NCBI GenBank assembly: GCA_018241445.1
Contig: JAFEDT010000004.1
Span: 1 to 64,000, forward strand
Length of the DNA stretch: 64,000 nt
Direction of reading: 5' to 3'
DNA from: Pseudomonadota bacterium
GTDB lineage: Bacteria > Pseudomonadota > Gammaproteobacteria > Steroidobacterales > Steroidobacteraceae
The notes beneath the pieces were generated by a model that worked only from the letters and a program-made list of their open reading frames with translations, did not search any database and was not told the DNA's origin. Positions 7,693 to 16,026 of the stretch are shown piece after piece (within the stretch, counting starts at the first letter, position 1; each line of letters begins with the position of its first letter). The position numbers were made by a program, and so were the translations under genes.

Positions 7693-8957
7693 CACTCGAT
7701 CTGCAGTTTGTGCGGCGCCAGTTCCCGGCGTTCGCGGAACCCTCACTCGCCGGCCAGGCCTTCCTGGAGAACGCCGGCGGCTCCTACCCCTGCGCCCCCG
7801 TCGTCTCGCGGCTGCACGAGTACTACCGACGGCTGAAGGTGCAGCCCTACTACCCGTTCGCGGCCTCGACCGAGGCCGGGGAATGGATGGACGCCTCGCG
7901 CGCACGCCTGGCGGAGTACCTGGGCGTGACACCCGCGGAGGTCCACATCGGGCCCTCCACCTCCCAGAACACCTACGTGCTGGCGCAGGCCTTCCTGGCG
8001 CTGCTGCAGCCGGGCGACGAAATCATCGTCACCAACCAGGACCACGAAGCCAACAGCGGCGCGTGGCGCCGGCTCGCCGCGCAGGGCATGGTGGTGAAGG
8101 AATGGGGCGTCGATCCGGTGAGCGGCCGGCTGGATCCGGGGCAGCTCGTTGCCCTGTTCAGCGAGCGCACGCGCCTGCTGGTATTTCCACACGCCTCCAA
8201 CATTGTGGCCGACATCAACCCGGTGGCGCAGATCTGCGCACAGGCGCGCCGCCACGGTATCCTGACCGCGGTGGACGGCGTGGCCTGGGCGCCGCACGGC
8301 CTGCCGGATGTGGCCGCGCTCGGCGCCGACATCTACCTGTTCTCGCTCTACAAGACCTACGGCCCGCACCAGGGACTGATGGTGGTGCGCGCACCGCTGC
8401 TACAGCGGCTGAGCAACCAGGGGCACTATTTCAACGCCGCCGAGGGCGGCAAGCGTCTGGTGCCCGCCGGGCCTGACCACGCGCAGGTCGCCGCGGCGCG
8501 CGGCATCGCCGAGTACTTCGATCTGCTGGATGCGCACCATCACGGCGCGCCGCCTGCCGGCGCCGCTGGGGAGGCGGCCTTCACCTCGGCCCGCGCCGCT
8601 CGGGTGCGCGAACTGCTGCGCGGCGCGGAGATACCGCTACTCGGGCCGCTGCTCGATTTCCTCGCGGCGCGGCGTGACCTGCGGCTGCTCGGTCCCGCCG
8701 ATCCCGCCCAGCGCGCCGCCACCGTGTCATTCGTACCGCGCACGGTCGAGCCCGCGGCGGTGGTCAAGGCGCTGGCACGGCGCGGCTTCATGTGCGGCTA
8801 CGGCAACTTCTACGCGGTACGCCTGTTGCAGGCGATGGGAGTCGATCCGGACCGCGGCGCGGTGCGGCTGTCCATGACGCACTACAACAGCGGCGCCGAA
8901 GTGAAGGCGGTGCTGTCCGCGCTGGAGGAGATCCTGGCCGGCGGCGCTCCCGCCTGA
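7689..8957 (+). CDS. class V aminotransferase-fold PLP enzyme
   Basis: A 422-residue fold-type I PLP enzyme of the class V (cysteine desulfurase/isopenicillin epimerase-like) group. It shows a glycine-rich start FLENAGGSYPC, phosphate-binding GPSTSQNT (about 92-99), TNQDHEAN, an Asp in AVDGVAWAPHG for the pyridine nitrogen, and the Schiff-base lysine in FSLYKTYGPH. The usual catalytic cysteine loop of true desulfurases is not evident, so a role as aminotransferase, lyase or epimerase on an amino acid is more likely than sulfur transfer. Its ATG overlaps the stop of the hydrolase gene. The substrate is unknown. Confidence 0.85.
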   Translation: MTLDLQFVRRQFPAFAEPSLAGQAFLENAGGSYPCAPVVSRLHEYYRRLKVQPYYPFAASTEAGEWMDASRARLAEYLGVTPAEVHIGPSTSQNTYVLAQAFLALLQPGDEIIVTNQDHEANSGAWRRLAAQGMVVKEWGVDPVSGRLDPGQLVALFSERTRLLVFPHASNIVADINPVAQICAQARRHGILTAVDGVAWAPHGLPDVAALGADIYLFSLYKTYGPHQGLMVVRAPLLQRLSNQGHYFNAAEGGKRLVPAGPDHAQVAAARGIAEYFDLLDAHHHGAPPAGAAGEAAFTSARAARVRELLRGAEIPLLGPLLDFLAARRDLRLLGPADPAQRAATVSFVPRTVEPAAVVKALARRGFMCGYGNFYAVRLLQAMGVDPDRGAVRLSMTHYNSGAEVKAVLSALEEILAGGAPA

Positions 8958-8974
8958 TACCCGGCCGCGCTTGT

Positions 8975-8988
8975 TGAGCAAGCGCTCA
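8975..8988. promoter_or_regulatory. candidate TetR operator
   Basis: TGAGC-AAGC-GCTCA is a 5-base inverted repeat around four bases, 23 bases before the MFS start codon, in the only intergenic gap upstream of the MFS-TetR pair. TetR proteins often bind sites of this kind. A GAGCAAGC half-site recurs at 11041-11048 before the class III aminotransferase. Confidence 0.45.
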
Positions 8989-9011
8989 GCGGCAGGCACA
9001 CTGCACGGGTG

Positions 9012-10334
9012 ATGACAGCGCACCCGACGCCCGCCGCCGCGGCGCCCGCCGCGCGGGCGGCGGCCCCCTGGCTGCGCGTGCGCTGGAGGATCTTCCTGTT
9101 CCTGTTCGGCTTCGGCGCGATGGCCTACGTCCAGCAGCGCAGCCTGACGGTCGCCGCTTACCAGATGATGCCGCAGCTCGGCTTGAGCCAGATGCAGATC
9201 GGCTGGCTGCAGAGCGCCTTCCTGATCGGGTACGCCGCCATGCAGTTTCCCGGCGGTGTGCTGGGCCAGCGCCTCGGGGCGCGCGCCGCATTCGTCCTGA
9301 TCAGCCTGGTGGCTTTCGCGGCCACGCTGGTCACGCCGCTTGCGCCGCTGTTGCTGGGCGGGACGATGTTGTTCGCGGTGCTGCTGGCGGCGCAGCTGCT
9401 GTGCGGCTGCGCGCAGGCCCCGATCTTCCCCCTGTCCGCGGGAGTGTTTGAAGAATGGTTCCCACCGCTGCAGTGGCCGCTGGTGCAGGGACTGCAGAGC
9501 ATGGGACTGGGACTGGCCGCGGCCGCGACACCTCCCCTCGTTGCCTGGCTCATGATCCGCTTCGACTGGCAGCGCGCCCTGCTGTGGAGCACTTTGCCTG
9601 CCTTGCTGCTGATCGGCGGCTGGGCGCGCTACGGCCGCAACACTCCGGCCGAGCACCCGGCGATCAGCGCCGCCGAACTTGCGGAACTGCCGGCGCGCAC
9701 CCGGCCCGCGGACACTGGCGCCATTTCGTGGCGGCGCATCTGGGCCCTGGTCCGCAACCGCGACGTGCTGACGCTGACCGTCTCCTACCTGTGCATGAAC
9801 TACGCCTTCTACCTGCTCGCCAACTGGTGCTTCCTGTACCTGGTTCAGGAACGGCACTTCACCGTCCTGGAAGGCGGCTGGCTGGCGGGCGCGCCACCGC
9901 TGGCGGCGGCGCTCGGGGCTGGGGCTGGCGGACGCCTCGCCAGCGCGTGTACCGTCCGCTTCGGGATCACCCGCGGCCTGCGCCTGGTGCCGCTGGTGGC
10001 GCTGCCGCTGGCCGCAATGCTGCTGTTGGCGGCGGTCAACGCCTCCAACCCCTACTTTGCTGTCGCCGCACTCTCCCTGTGCTTCGGCTGCATCGAGACG
10101 ACCGAGGGGCCGTACTGGGCGGCGGTCATGCACGTCGCAGGCGAGGAAAGCATGGCCGCCTGCGGGTTCCTGAACACCGGCGGTAATGTCGGTGGCCTGA
10201 TCGCAACCCCCATCATCGCCTGGTTGTCCGGCCAGCATGCCTGGACACCCGTGTTCATTGTGGGTGCGGCCATGGCCTGCGCCGCCGGGCTGGCGTGGCT
10301 GTGGGTGGATCCCGTGCGGGCGGCGGCGCGCTGA
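9012..10334 (+). CDS. MFS transporter
   Basis: A 440-residue major facilitator superfamily permease with 12 predicted membrane helices and no extra domains. Helix 2 and the following loop read QFPGGVLGQRLGARAAF, the MFS motif A region, and the second half carries GFLNTGGNVGGLIATP. The pattern is closest to the anion:cation symporter branch that takes up organic acids. The start is ATG 9012 or the adjacent GTG 9009. It is followed within 11 bases by a TetR gene, so it is probably the transporter controlled by that repressor. The substrate is probably an acid metabolised by the neighbouring enzymes; this is inference. Confidence 0.85.
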   Translation: MTAHPTPAAAAPAARAAAPWLRVRWRIFLFLFGFGAMAYVQQRSLTVAAYQMMPQLGLSQMQIGWLQSAFLIGYAAMQFPGGVLGQRLGARAAFVLISLVAFAATLVTPLAPLLLGGTMLFAVLLAAQLLCGCAQAPIFPLSAGVFEEWFPPLQWPLVQGLQSMGLGLAAAATPPLVAWLMIRFDWQRALLWSTLPALLLIGGWARYGRNTPAEHPAISAAELAELPARTRPADTGAISWRRIWALVRNRDVLTLTVSYLCMNYAFYLLANWCFLYLVQERHFTVLEGGWLAGAPPLAAALGAGAGGRLASACTVRFGITRGLRLVPLVALPLAAMLLLAAVNASNPYFAVAALSLCFGCIETTEGPYWAAVMHVAGEESMAACGFLNTGGNVGGLIATPIIAWLSGQHAWTPVFIVGAAMACAAGLAWLWVDPVRAAAR

Positions 10335-10345
10335 AGGGAGAGTGC

Positions 10346-11035
10346 ATGGTACGCAGACCGGAAACGCCACGCAGCAGACAGGCAACACCGCGTTTCCACC
10401 GCGCCAGCGCGCAGGTACGGCGCGAGGCGCTGGTGGAGGCCACCCTCGCGTGCCTGCGCCGCTACGGGCACGAGGGCATGTCGGTGCGGCGCATCAGCCG
10501 CCAGGCGGGCGTGTCCGCGGGCCTGATCAACCATCACTTCCCCAGTATCACCACGCTGGTCGCGGCCGCCTACCAGACACTGGCCGATTCGCTGCTGCGC
10601 TCCATGCGCCGCCATGCCCAGGATCCCGACCTGACACCCCGGCAGCGGCTGCACCGCTACTTCGAGGCCTCGTTCGCACCGGACCAGATCGACCCGGGCG
10701 TGTTCCACTGCTGGCTGGTGTTCTGGAGCCGCATCGCTCACGACGACGAGATGCGCGCGGTACATGAACGCACTTACGGCGACTATCGCGCGGTGCTGGA
10801 GCAGTTGCTGGGCGAACTACAGCCCGCGGCGAGCGCCCATTTCCGCCTGCGTGAGGCGGCCACGGCGCTCGGCGCACTGATGGACGGGTTGTGGCTGGAG
10901 GCGAGTGTCTTTCCCGGCCGCTTCAAGGCCGCCAGCGCGGTACGGCTATGCGACGACTGGGTCAGCGCCCTGTGTGACGGCGCCCTGCCGGGACTGCGCG
11001 CATCCGCGCAGCGGCTACAGCGCGAGCGCCCCTAG
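10346..11035 (+). CDS. TetR-family regulator (BetI-like)
   Basis: A 229-residue TetR regulator. The helix-turn-helix lies at about residues 20-65 (EALVEATLACLRRYG ... VRRISRQAGVSAGLINHHF), with the spacing and GLINHHF recognition helix typical of the BetI subgroup. The ligand domain includes FHCWLVFWSRIAHD, also BetI-like. The ATG at 10346 is preferred because AGGGAGAG precedes it; an upstream start would run into the MFS gene. BetI proteins respond to choline, but other members sense different amines, so the ligand stays open. It likely represses the MFS gene and possibly the next operon. Confidence 0.88.
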   Translation: MVRRPETPRSRQATPRFHRASAQVRREALVEATLACLRRYGHEGMSVRRISRQAGVSAGLINHHFPSITTLVAAAYQTLADSLLRSMRRHAQDPDLTPRQRLHRYFEASFAPDQIDPGVFHCWLVFWSRIAHDDEMRAVHERTYGDYRAVLEQLLGELQPAASAHFRLREAATALGALMDGLWLEASVFPGRFKAASAVRLCDDWVSALCDGALPGLRASAQRLQRERP

Positions 11036-11096
11036 TTCCCGAGCAAGCCTGTGCATCCAGCCGGCGCGCGCGGCGCATGATATATATGGATCCAAC

Positions 11097-12491
11097 ATGA
11101 GCGCCCGCCCCACCGCCCACGCCGCCGATCCAGGTCAGCGCAACGCCCGTGCCGCGTCCCTGCTCAAACAGGAAGAGAGGGATTACGCCGCGCGGCGGCC
11201 GCGCTCACTCGCGGCCCACGGGCGGGACAACGCCTGGTTCGACGGCCTGCCGATGCACTGGATGACCGACTGGCCGATGCCCTTCCCCATGCTGATGGCA
11301 CGCGCCGAGGGCTGTCGCCTCACGGACATCGACGGCAACGAGATGGTGGACCTGTGCCTGGGCGACACCGGCGCCATGTTCGGACACGCGCCGCCGCCCA
11401 TCATGGAAGCCCTGCGCGAGTGCGTGACCCGCGGTTTCACCACCATGCTGCCTGCCTCAGACGCGCAGGAAGTCTCGCAACTGCTGATGCAGCGTTTCCG
11501 CCTGCCGCAATGGCAGGTCGCCACCACTGCCAGCGACGCCAACCGCTTCGCCCTGCGCGTTGCGCGCGCCGCGACCGGACGGCAGCGCATCGTGGTGTTC
11601 GACGGCTGCTATCACGGTGCGGTGGATGAGACACTGGTGGAACTGCGCGACGGTGTCACCGCCGGCAAGGCGAGCCTGCTCGGCAATGCCGCGGACCCCG
11701 CTGCGCTGTGCACCGCGGTCCCGTTCAATGACGAGGCGGCGCTGCAGCAGGTGCTGTCGTCGCGGGACATCGCCGCGGTCATCGCCGAACCCGTCATGAC
11801 CAACTGCGGAATGATCCTGCCGCAGCCGGGATTCCTGCAGTTCCTGCGGGATGCCACCCGGCGCCACGGCACGCTGCTGCTGTGCGACGAAACCCACACC
11901 CTCTCCAGCGGCCTGGGCGGCTACGCCGCGACCCATGGCCTGGACCCGGACCTGCTGGTGGTGGGCAAGGCGGTTGGTGGCGGTGTGCCGGTGAGTGTCT
12001 GGGGCTTCACCGACGAGGTCGCGCAGCGCTTCGATGCCGCGCGACGCGCGCGCAAGGTCCAGGGACACTCCGGCATCGGCACCACGCTCTCCGGCAGCGT
12101 CCTGCAGCTTTCCTGCCTGCGAGCCTGCCTGCAGCACCTCATGACGCCACAGTGCTACGCCACCATGAATGCGCGCGCCGATGACATCGAGGCGGGCGTG
12201 CGCGCTGCGCTGCAGGCGCAGGGCCTGCCCTGGCATGTCAGCCGCGTTGGCGCGCGGCTGGAGGTGGTGTTCAGCACGCAACCGCCACGCAATGCCGCGC
12301 AGGCACGCGCCGCGGAGGACCCGCTGCTGGCCGCGGTGCTGCACCTGTCGTTGCTGAACCGCGGGTACCTGCTGACACCCTTTCATAACATGGTGCTCAC
12401 CAGCCCGACACTGGGCGCCGACGACGTAGAAGGCTTCATCACGGCCTTCGCGCAGGTGCTGGCGCGCCTCACCGGGGACCCCGTACCGTGA
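11097..12491 (+). CDS. class III aminotransferase / GSA aminomutase-like
   Basis: A 464-residue class III PLP enzyme resembling glutamate-1-semialdehyde aminomutase and related transaminases. It has DGNEMVDLCLG near residue 80, VFDGCYHGAVDE, LLLCDETHTLSSG for the cofactor ring, and the Schiff-base lysine in VVGKAVGGGVP. The start at ATG 11097 has only a weak GGA upstream and an AT-rich TATATAT run 10 bases away. The stop overlaps the following GTG start. Since it heads a string with a glutamine synthetase homologue, permease and dimethylargininase, a role in transaminating an amine or amino acid is more likely than haem synthesis. Confidence 0.85.
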   Translation: MSARPTAHAADPGQRNARAASLLKQEERDYAARRPRSLAAHGRDNAWFDGLPMHWMTDWPMPFPMLMARAEGCRLTDIDGNEMVDLCLGDTGAMFGHAPPPIMEALRECVTRGFTTMLPASDAQEVSQLLMQRFRLPQWQVATTASDANRFALRVARAATGRQRIVVFDGCYHGAVDETLVELRDGVTAGKASLLGNAADPAALCTAVPFNDEAALQQVLSSRDIAAVIAEPVMTNCGMILPQPGFLQFLRDATRRHGTLLLCDETHTLSSGLGGYAATHGLDPDLLVVGKAVGGGVPVSVWGFTDEVAQRFDAARRARKVQGHSGIGTTLSGSVLQLSCLRACLQHLMTPQCYATMNARADDIEAGVRAALQAQGLPWHVSRVGARLEVVFSTQPPRNAAQARAAEDPLLAAVLHLSLLNRGYLLTPFHNMVLTSPTLGADDVEGFITAFAQVLARLTGDPVP

Positions 12492-13873
12492 ACGGCGGCG
12501 CCGGCACCAGGCCCGCGCAGGCGGCGGACCCGGCCGAGGCCGAGTCGTTCCTGGCGGCGCATCCTGACATCGAGGCTTTCGACCTGGTGCTCATCGACGT
12601 CAACGGCATCGCGCGCGGCAAGATCATCCGCCGCCACGAACTGCTGCCACTGTATCGCGAGGGGCGGCACCTGCCCGGCTCGATCCTCGGCCTGGACGTG
12701 AGCGGCGAGGACGTCGAGGAGACCGGCCTGGTGTGGAGTGACGGCGATGCCGACCGCCGCGCCTGGCCGATCGCGGATTCGCTGGTGCCGCTGCCATGGA
12801 CGTCACCGCCGCGCGGCCAGGTGCGCGTATCCCTGTTCGAGCTCGACGGTACGCCGATGCCGGCGGATCCACGCCACGCACTGGCGCGACAGCAGCAGGC
12901 GCTGCAGGCCGCGGGACTGCAGCCGGTCATGGCCTTCGAGCTGGAGTTCTATCTCCTGGATCCGCGCAGCGACGCGGAACCGCAGGCCGGCCCGCTGCCC
13001 CTGACCGGACTGCCACCGCAAACAATCGGCGTCTACGGTGTGGACGAGCTCGATCGCCTGGAGCCCTTTACCGCCGCGCTGTACAGCGCCGCGCAGGCGC
13101 AGGCGCTGCCGCTGGAGACCCTGATTTCGGAGTATGCGCCAGGCCAGTACGAACTGACCCTGCATCACCGTGACGATGCCCTGCGCGCCGCCGACGACCT
13201 GGTGATGCTGAAGCGGCTGCTGCGCGCGCTGGCACTGCGTCATGGTCTGCGCGCCTGCTTCATGGCCAAGCCCTTCGCACAGCGCGCCGGCTGCGGCATG
13301 CACTTGCACGCCAGCTTGCTGGATCGCAGCGGCGACAATGTCTTCGCCGATTATGGTGCGCAGCTGGCTCAGACGCTGCAACATGCGGTCGGCGGTCTGC
13401 TCGACACCATGACGGAGTCGATGCTGGTGTTCGCGCCGCACCTCAACTCCTGGCGCCGCTTCGCCAGCGGCAGCTACGCGCCCACCGCGCCGACCTGGGG
13501 GAGCAACAACCGCAGTGTCGCGGTGCGGGTGCCCGCCGGCGCCGCGGCAGGCCGGCACCTGGAGCACCGCATGGCAGGCGTGGATGCCAACCCCTACCTG
13601 GTCGCGGCCACGGTGCTGGCGGGCATGCACCGCGGAATGCAGGGGCAGTGCGATCCGGGACCACCGGCCACCGCCTATGTTGCCGCAGACAGTGCGACAC
13701 TGCCGCCGGACTGGCGCAGCGCCATTGCGGCGGCCACCGGCTCAGCCTTTCTCGCCGACGCGCTGGGTTCAGGGCTGCACGCCGTACTGCTGGCAATCAA
13801 GCGCGCCGAGTACCGCCGCTTCGCAGCGACGGTGACGCCGCTGGAACTCGCGCTCTACGGAGACACCATTTAA
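12488..13873 (+). CDS. glutamine synthetase family ligase (PuuA-like)
   Basis: A 461-residue glutamine synthetase homologue. The N-terminal beta-grasp region (FDLVLIDVNGIARGK, LGLDVSGEDVEE) is typical of the gamma-glutamyl-polyamine/amine synthetase branch rather than of housekeeping GlnA. The catalytic domain retains FELEFYLLD, GCGMHLHASL, SYAPTAPTWGSNNRSVAVRVP and AGVDANPY, covering the metal, ammonia and glutamate sites. Family members such as PuuA join glutamate to putrescine and related proteins use methylamine, so the expected reaction is ATP-dependent gamma-glutamylation of an amine. It starts at a GTG overlapping the aminotransferase stop (GTGA). The acceptor amine is unknown. Confidence 0.85.
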   Translation: MNGGAGTRPAQAADPAEAESFLAAHPDIEAFDLVLIDVNGIARGKIIRRHELLPLYREGRHLPGSILGLDVSGEDVEETGLVWSDGDADRRAWPIADSLVPLPWTSPPRGQVRVSLFELDGTPMPADPRHALARQQQALQAAGLQPVMAFELEFYLLDPRSDAEPQAGPLPLTGLPPQTIGVYGVDELDRLEPFTAALYSAAQAQALPLETLISEYAPGQYELTLHHRDDALRAADDLVMLKRLLRALALRHGLRACFMAKPFAQRAGCGMHLHASLLDRSGDNVFADYGAQLAQTLQHAVGGLLDTMTESMLVFAPHLNSWRRFASGSYAPTAPTWGSNNRSVAVRVPAGAAAGRHLEHRMAGVDANPYLVAATVLAGMHRGMQGQCDPGPPATAYVAADSATLPPDWRSAIAAATGSAFLADALGSGLHAVLLAIKRAEYRRFAATVTPLELALYGDTI

Positions 13874-15196
13874 ATGAGTGCTGACACCCCGTCCGGATAT
13901 ACGGAGCCGCCGCGCGTACTGGGCCCCTGGGCCTTTGCGCTCCTCACCATCGGCGCCGTCATCGGCTCGGGCATCTTCCTGGTGCCAGGCGAGGTCGCGG
14001 CCGCGAGCGGCTACCGCCTGGCCGGAGCAAACGCCGTGTGGCTCGTCGGCTCGGTGCTGTCGCTGTGCGGCGCACTCGTCTATGCGCGGCTGGCCGCGCT
14101 GCGGCCGCAGGCCGGCGGCCTGTATGTCTACATCCGCGACGGCTTCGGTCCGGTTCCCGCCAGCGTCTTCGGCTGGATGACCATGATCGTCAACGCAGCG
14201 GGCAGCGTCGCCACCATCGCCGCCGCCTTCGCGGGGATCATCGCGCAGGTGGTCCCGCTGCCGGTGCCGGCGGGCTGGGTGGCGGCCCTGCTTGCCGCCC
14301 TGCTGGGCTGTATCAACCTGCTGCCGGCGCGCAGCAACGGCAACTTCCAGGGCTGGACCGCGGCGCTGAAACTCGCGGCGGTGCTGCTGTTCGCCCTGCT
14401 GCTGATCACGGCCTTCTTCGCCCGCAGCCACACGGTGGCGACAGCACCCCCCGGGGCGCAGCCGCAATGGATCGTCGCCCTGATCGCAGTGCTGTGGGCC
14501 TTCGACGGCTGGCAGTCGGTGCCAGCCATGTCCGGCGAGGCGCGCGACCCGCAACGCACCGTGGCCCTGGGACTGCTGGTGGGCGTGGCGGCGCTCGGCA
14601 CCGCCTACGTGCTGCTGAGCCTGGGCACCGCGCTGTGGCTGGGTCCCGCGGAATTGTCGGGCAGCCCCAACGTGGTCAAGGACGCCCTGCAGCACGCCGG
14701 CTTCCCGGCGCTTGCAACACTGCTGATGATCGTGCTGCCGATCTCCCTCGTCGGCGCCGCGCATGCAACGCTGTTCTGCGGCTCGCGGGTGGTATACGCC
14801 ATGGCCACCGACCGCATGTTGCCGGCGGTGTTCGCTGGCGTCAGTCCGCGCACCGGTGTGCCCACCGCGGCGGTACTGAGCTGCACAGGCATTGCGGTGG
14901 TGCTGTCGCTCCTGGGGAGCTTCCAGGACCTGGCGGCGTACGTCGTGGTCACGAGCTGGCTGTTCTACGGGCTGGCCGGTGCGGCCCTGTTCCGTATTCC
15001 GGGCGCCCTGGCCACCGGCAACCGCAGGCTGCTGGTCGCGGCGGCGCTGCTGTTCTGCCTCGGCTCCGCGGGCGTCACGCTCTCCGGCCTGATCAGCGGT
15101 CCGCCCGCTGGGCGTTACGGCCTGCTGATTGTCGCTGTGGCATGGATCGCCGTGCTGCCCTGGTACCGGCGGCGCGCACAAGGGGAACTGACATGA
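13874..15196 (+). CDS. APC-family amino acid/amine permease
   Basis: A 440-residue amino acid-polyamine-organocation permease with about 12 membrane segments. Helix 1 contains the family signature IGAVIGSGIFLVPG, and helix 6 has the characteristic AVLWAFDGWQSV. It is an inner-membrane importer. It begins at the base after the glutamine synthetase stop and its own stop overlaps the start of the dimethylargininase gene (ATGA), so the three are translated together. The cargo is probably an amino acid or amine handled by these enzymes, such as a methylated arginine or a diamine; the sequence alone does not show which. Confidence 0.9.
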   Translation: MSADTPSGYTEPPRVLGPWAFALLTIGAVIGSGIFLVPGEVAAASGYRLAGANAVWLVGSVLSLCGALVYARLAALRPQAGGLYVYIRDGFGPVPASVFGWMTMIVNAAGSVATIAAAFAGIIAQVVPLPVPAGWVAALLAALLGCINLLPARSNGNFQGWTAALKLAAVLLFALLLITAFFARSHTVATAPPGAQPQWIVALIAVLWAFDGWQSVPAMSGEARDPQRTVALGLLVGVAALGTAYVLLSLGTALWLGPAELSGSPNVVKDALQHAGFPALATLLMIVLPISLVGAAHATLFCGSRVVYAMATDRMLPAVFAGVSPRTGVPTAAVLSCTGIAVVLSLLGSFQDLAAYVVVTSWLFYGLAGAALFRIPGALATGNRRLLVAAALLFCLGSAGVTLSGLISGPPAGRYGLLIVAVAWIAVLPWYRRRAQGELT

Positions 15197-16026
15197 ACCT
15201 GCGGGTGTTCGACTTCGACCGCGCCATCCTGCGCACCCCGGCTGCGACCGTGGTTGACGGGCTGCGCGCCGGCACGGGCCCATCGCCGGACGCAGCCGGC
15301 GTGCTGGCGGAGCACAGCGCCTACGCCGCGGCCCTGCGCGCCGCGGGTGTCACGACCGATATCCTGCCGCCGCTGCCGCAGTACCCGGACTCGATGTTCG
15401 TCGAGGACCCCGCGCTGACCTTCCCCGAGGGCGCAATCCTGCTGCGCCCCGGCGCGCCCTCGCGCCTGGGAGAAGCGCCGCTGCTGCGCGCAGCGTTGCA
15501 GCGGCACTTCGTCGGCATTGCCGAACTGACCCACGGCTTCGCCGACGGCGGCGATGTGCTGGTCACGCCGTCGGAAGTCCTGATCGGATTGTCCGCGCGC
15601 ACTGACCGCGAGGGCGCGCAGGAACTGGCGCGACTGCTCGCGGCCATTGGCCGCCGCGCGCGCATCGTGTCCACGCCGGCGGGGGTGCTGCACCTGAAGA
15701 CCGCCTGCGCCCTGCTGGATGAGCAAACCATTCTCACCACCCGCGCCTGCGCCGCGGCCGGACTGTTTGCCGGATTCGATCTGGTGGTGCTGGATCTTGC
15801 GGAAGAAGCCGCCGCCAACTCACTGCGTATCAACGACACCCTGCTGGTGCCCGATCGCTTCCCGGGAACGCTGGAGCTACTGGCAGCGCGTGGCTACCGG
15901 GTCGTGCCGCTGCCCACGACGCAGGTCGCGCGCATCGACGCCGGCCTGTCGTGCATGTCGCTGCGCTGGCACACGCCGGAGAATCCGCCCGCAGGCGCGG
16001 GCAATGTCGCCGGAGCCCGCCCTTGA
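15193..16026 (+). CDS. dimethylargininase (DDAH)-family hydrolase
   Basis: A 277-residue guanidino-group modifying enzyme like N-omega,N-omega-dimethylarginine dimethylaminohydrolase, which turns methylated arginines into citrulline and mono- or dimethylamine. Seen are the substrate-binding DSMFVEDPALTF (about 59-70), HGFADGGDVL, the catalytic histidine in GVLHLKTAC and the nucleophilic cysteine near the C-terminus in DAGLSCMSLRW. The length is close to the family norm. It overlaps the permease upstream (ATGA) and the peptidase downstream (TTGA). Other enzymes of this superfamily act on arginine or agmatine, so the specific substrate is likely but not proven. Confidence 0.87.
   Translation: MNLRVFDFDRAILRTPAATVVDGLRAGTGPSPDAAGVLAEHSAYAAALRAAGVTTDILPPLPQYPDSMFVEDPALTFPEGAILLRPGAPSRLGEAPLLRAALQRHFVGIAELTHGFADGGDVLVTPSEVLIGLSARTDREGAQELARLLAAIGRRARIVSTPAGVLHLKTACALLDEQTILTTRACAAAGLFAGFDLVVLDLAEEAAANSLRINDTLLVPDRFPGTLELLAARGYRVVPLPTTQVARIDAGLSCMSLRWHTPENPPAGAGNVAGARP

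Noticed and set aside
8727..10388. 553-residue minus-strand frame opposite the MFS gene
   Set aside because: Low-complexity Arg/Gln/His-rich sequence, no motif, and the plus strand has a clear permease.
13769..15283. 504-residue minus-strand frame opposite the APC permease
   Set aside because: Antisense shadow; the permease signature GSGIF and its operon overlaps are on the plus strand.
14038..16026. Apparent 662-residue protein ending in dimethylargininase
   Set aside because: The first 385 residues are the permease gene read in a wrong frame; only the part from ATG 15193 is real.
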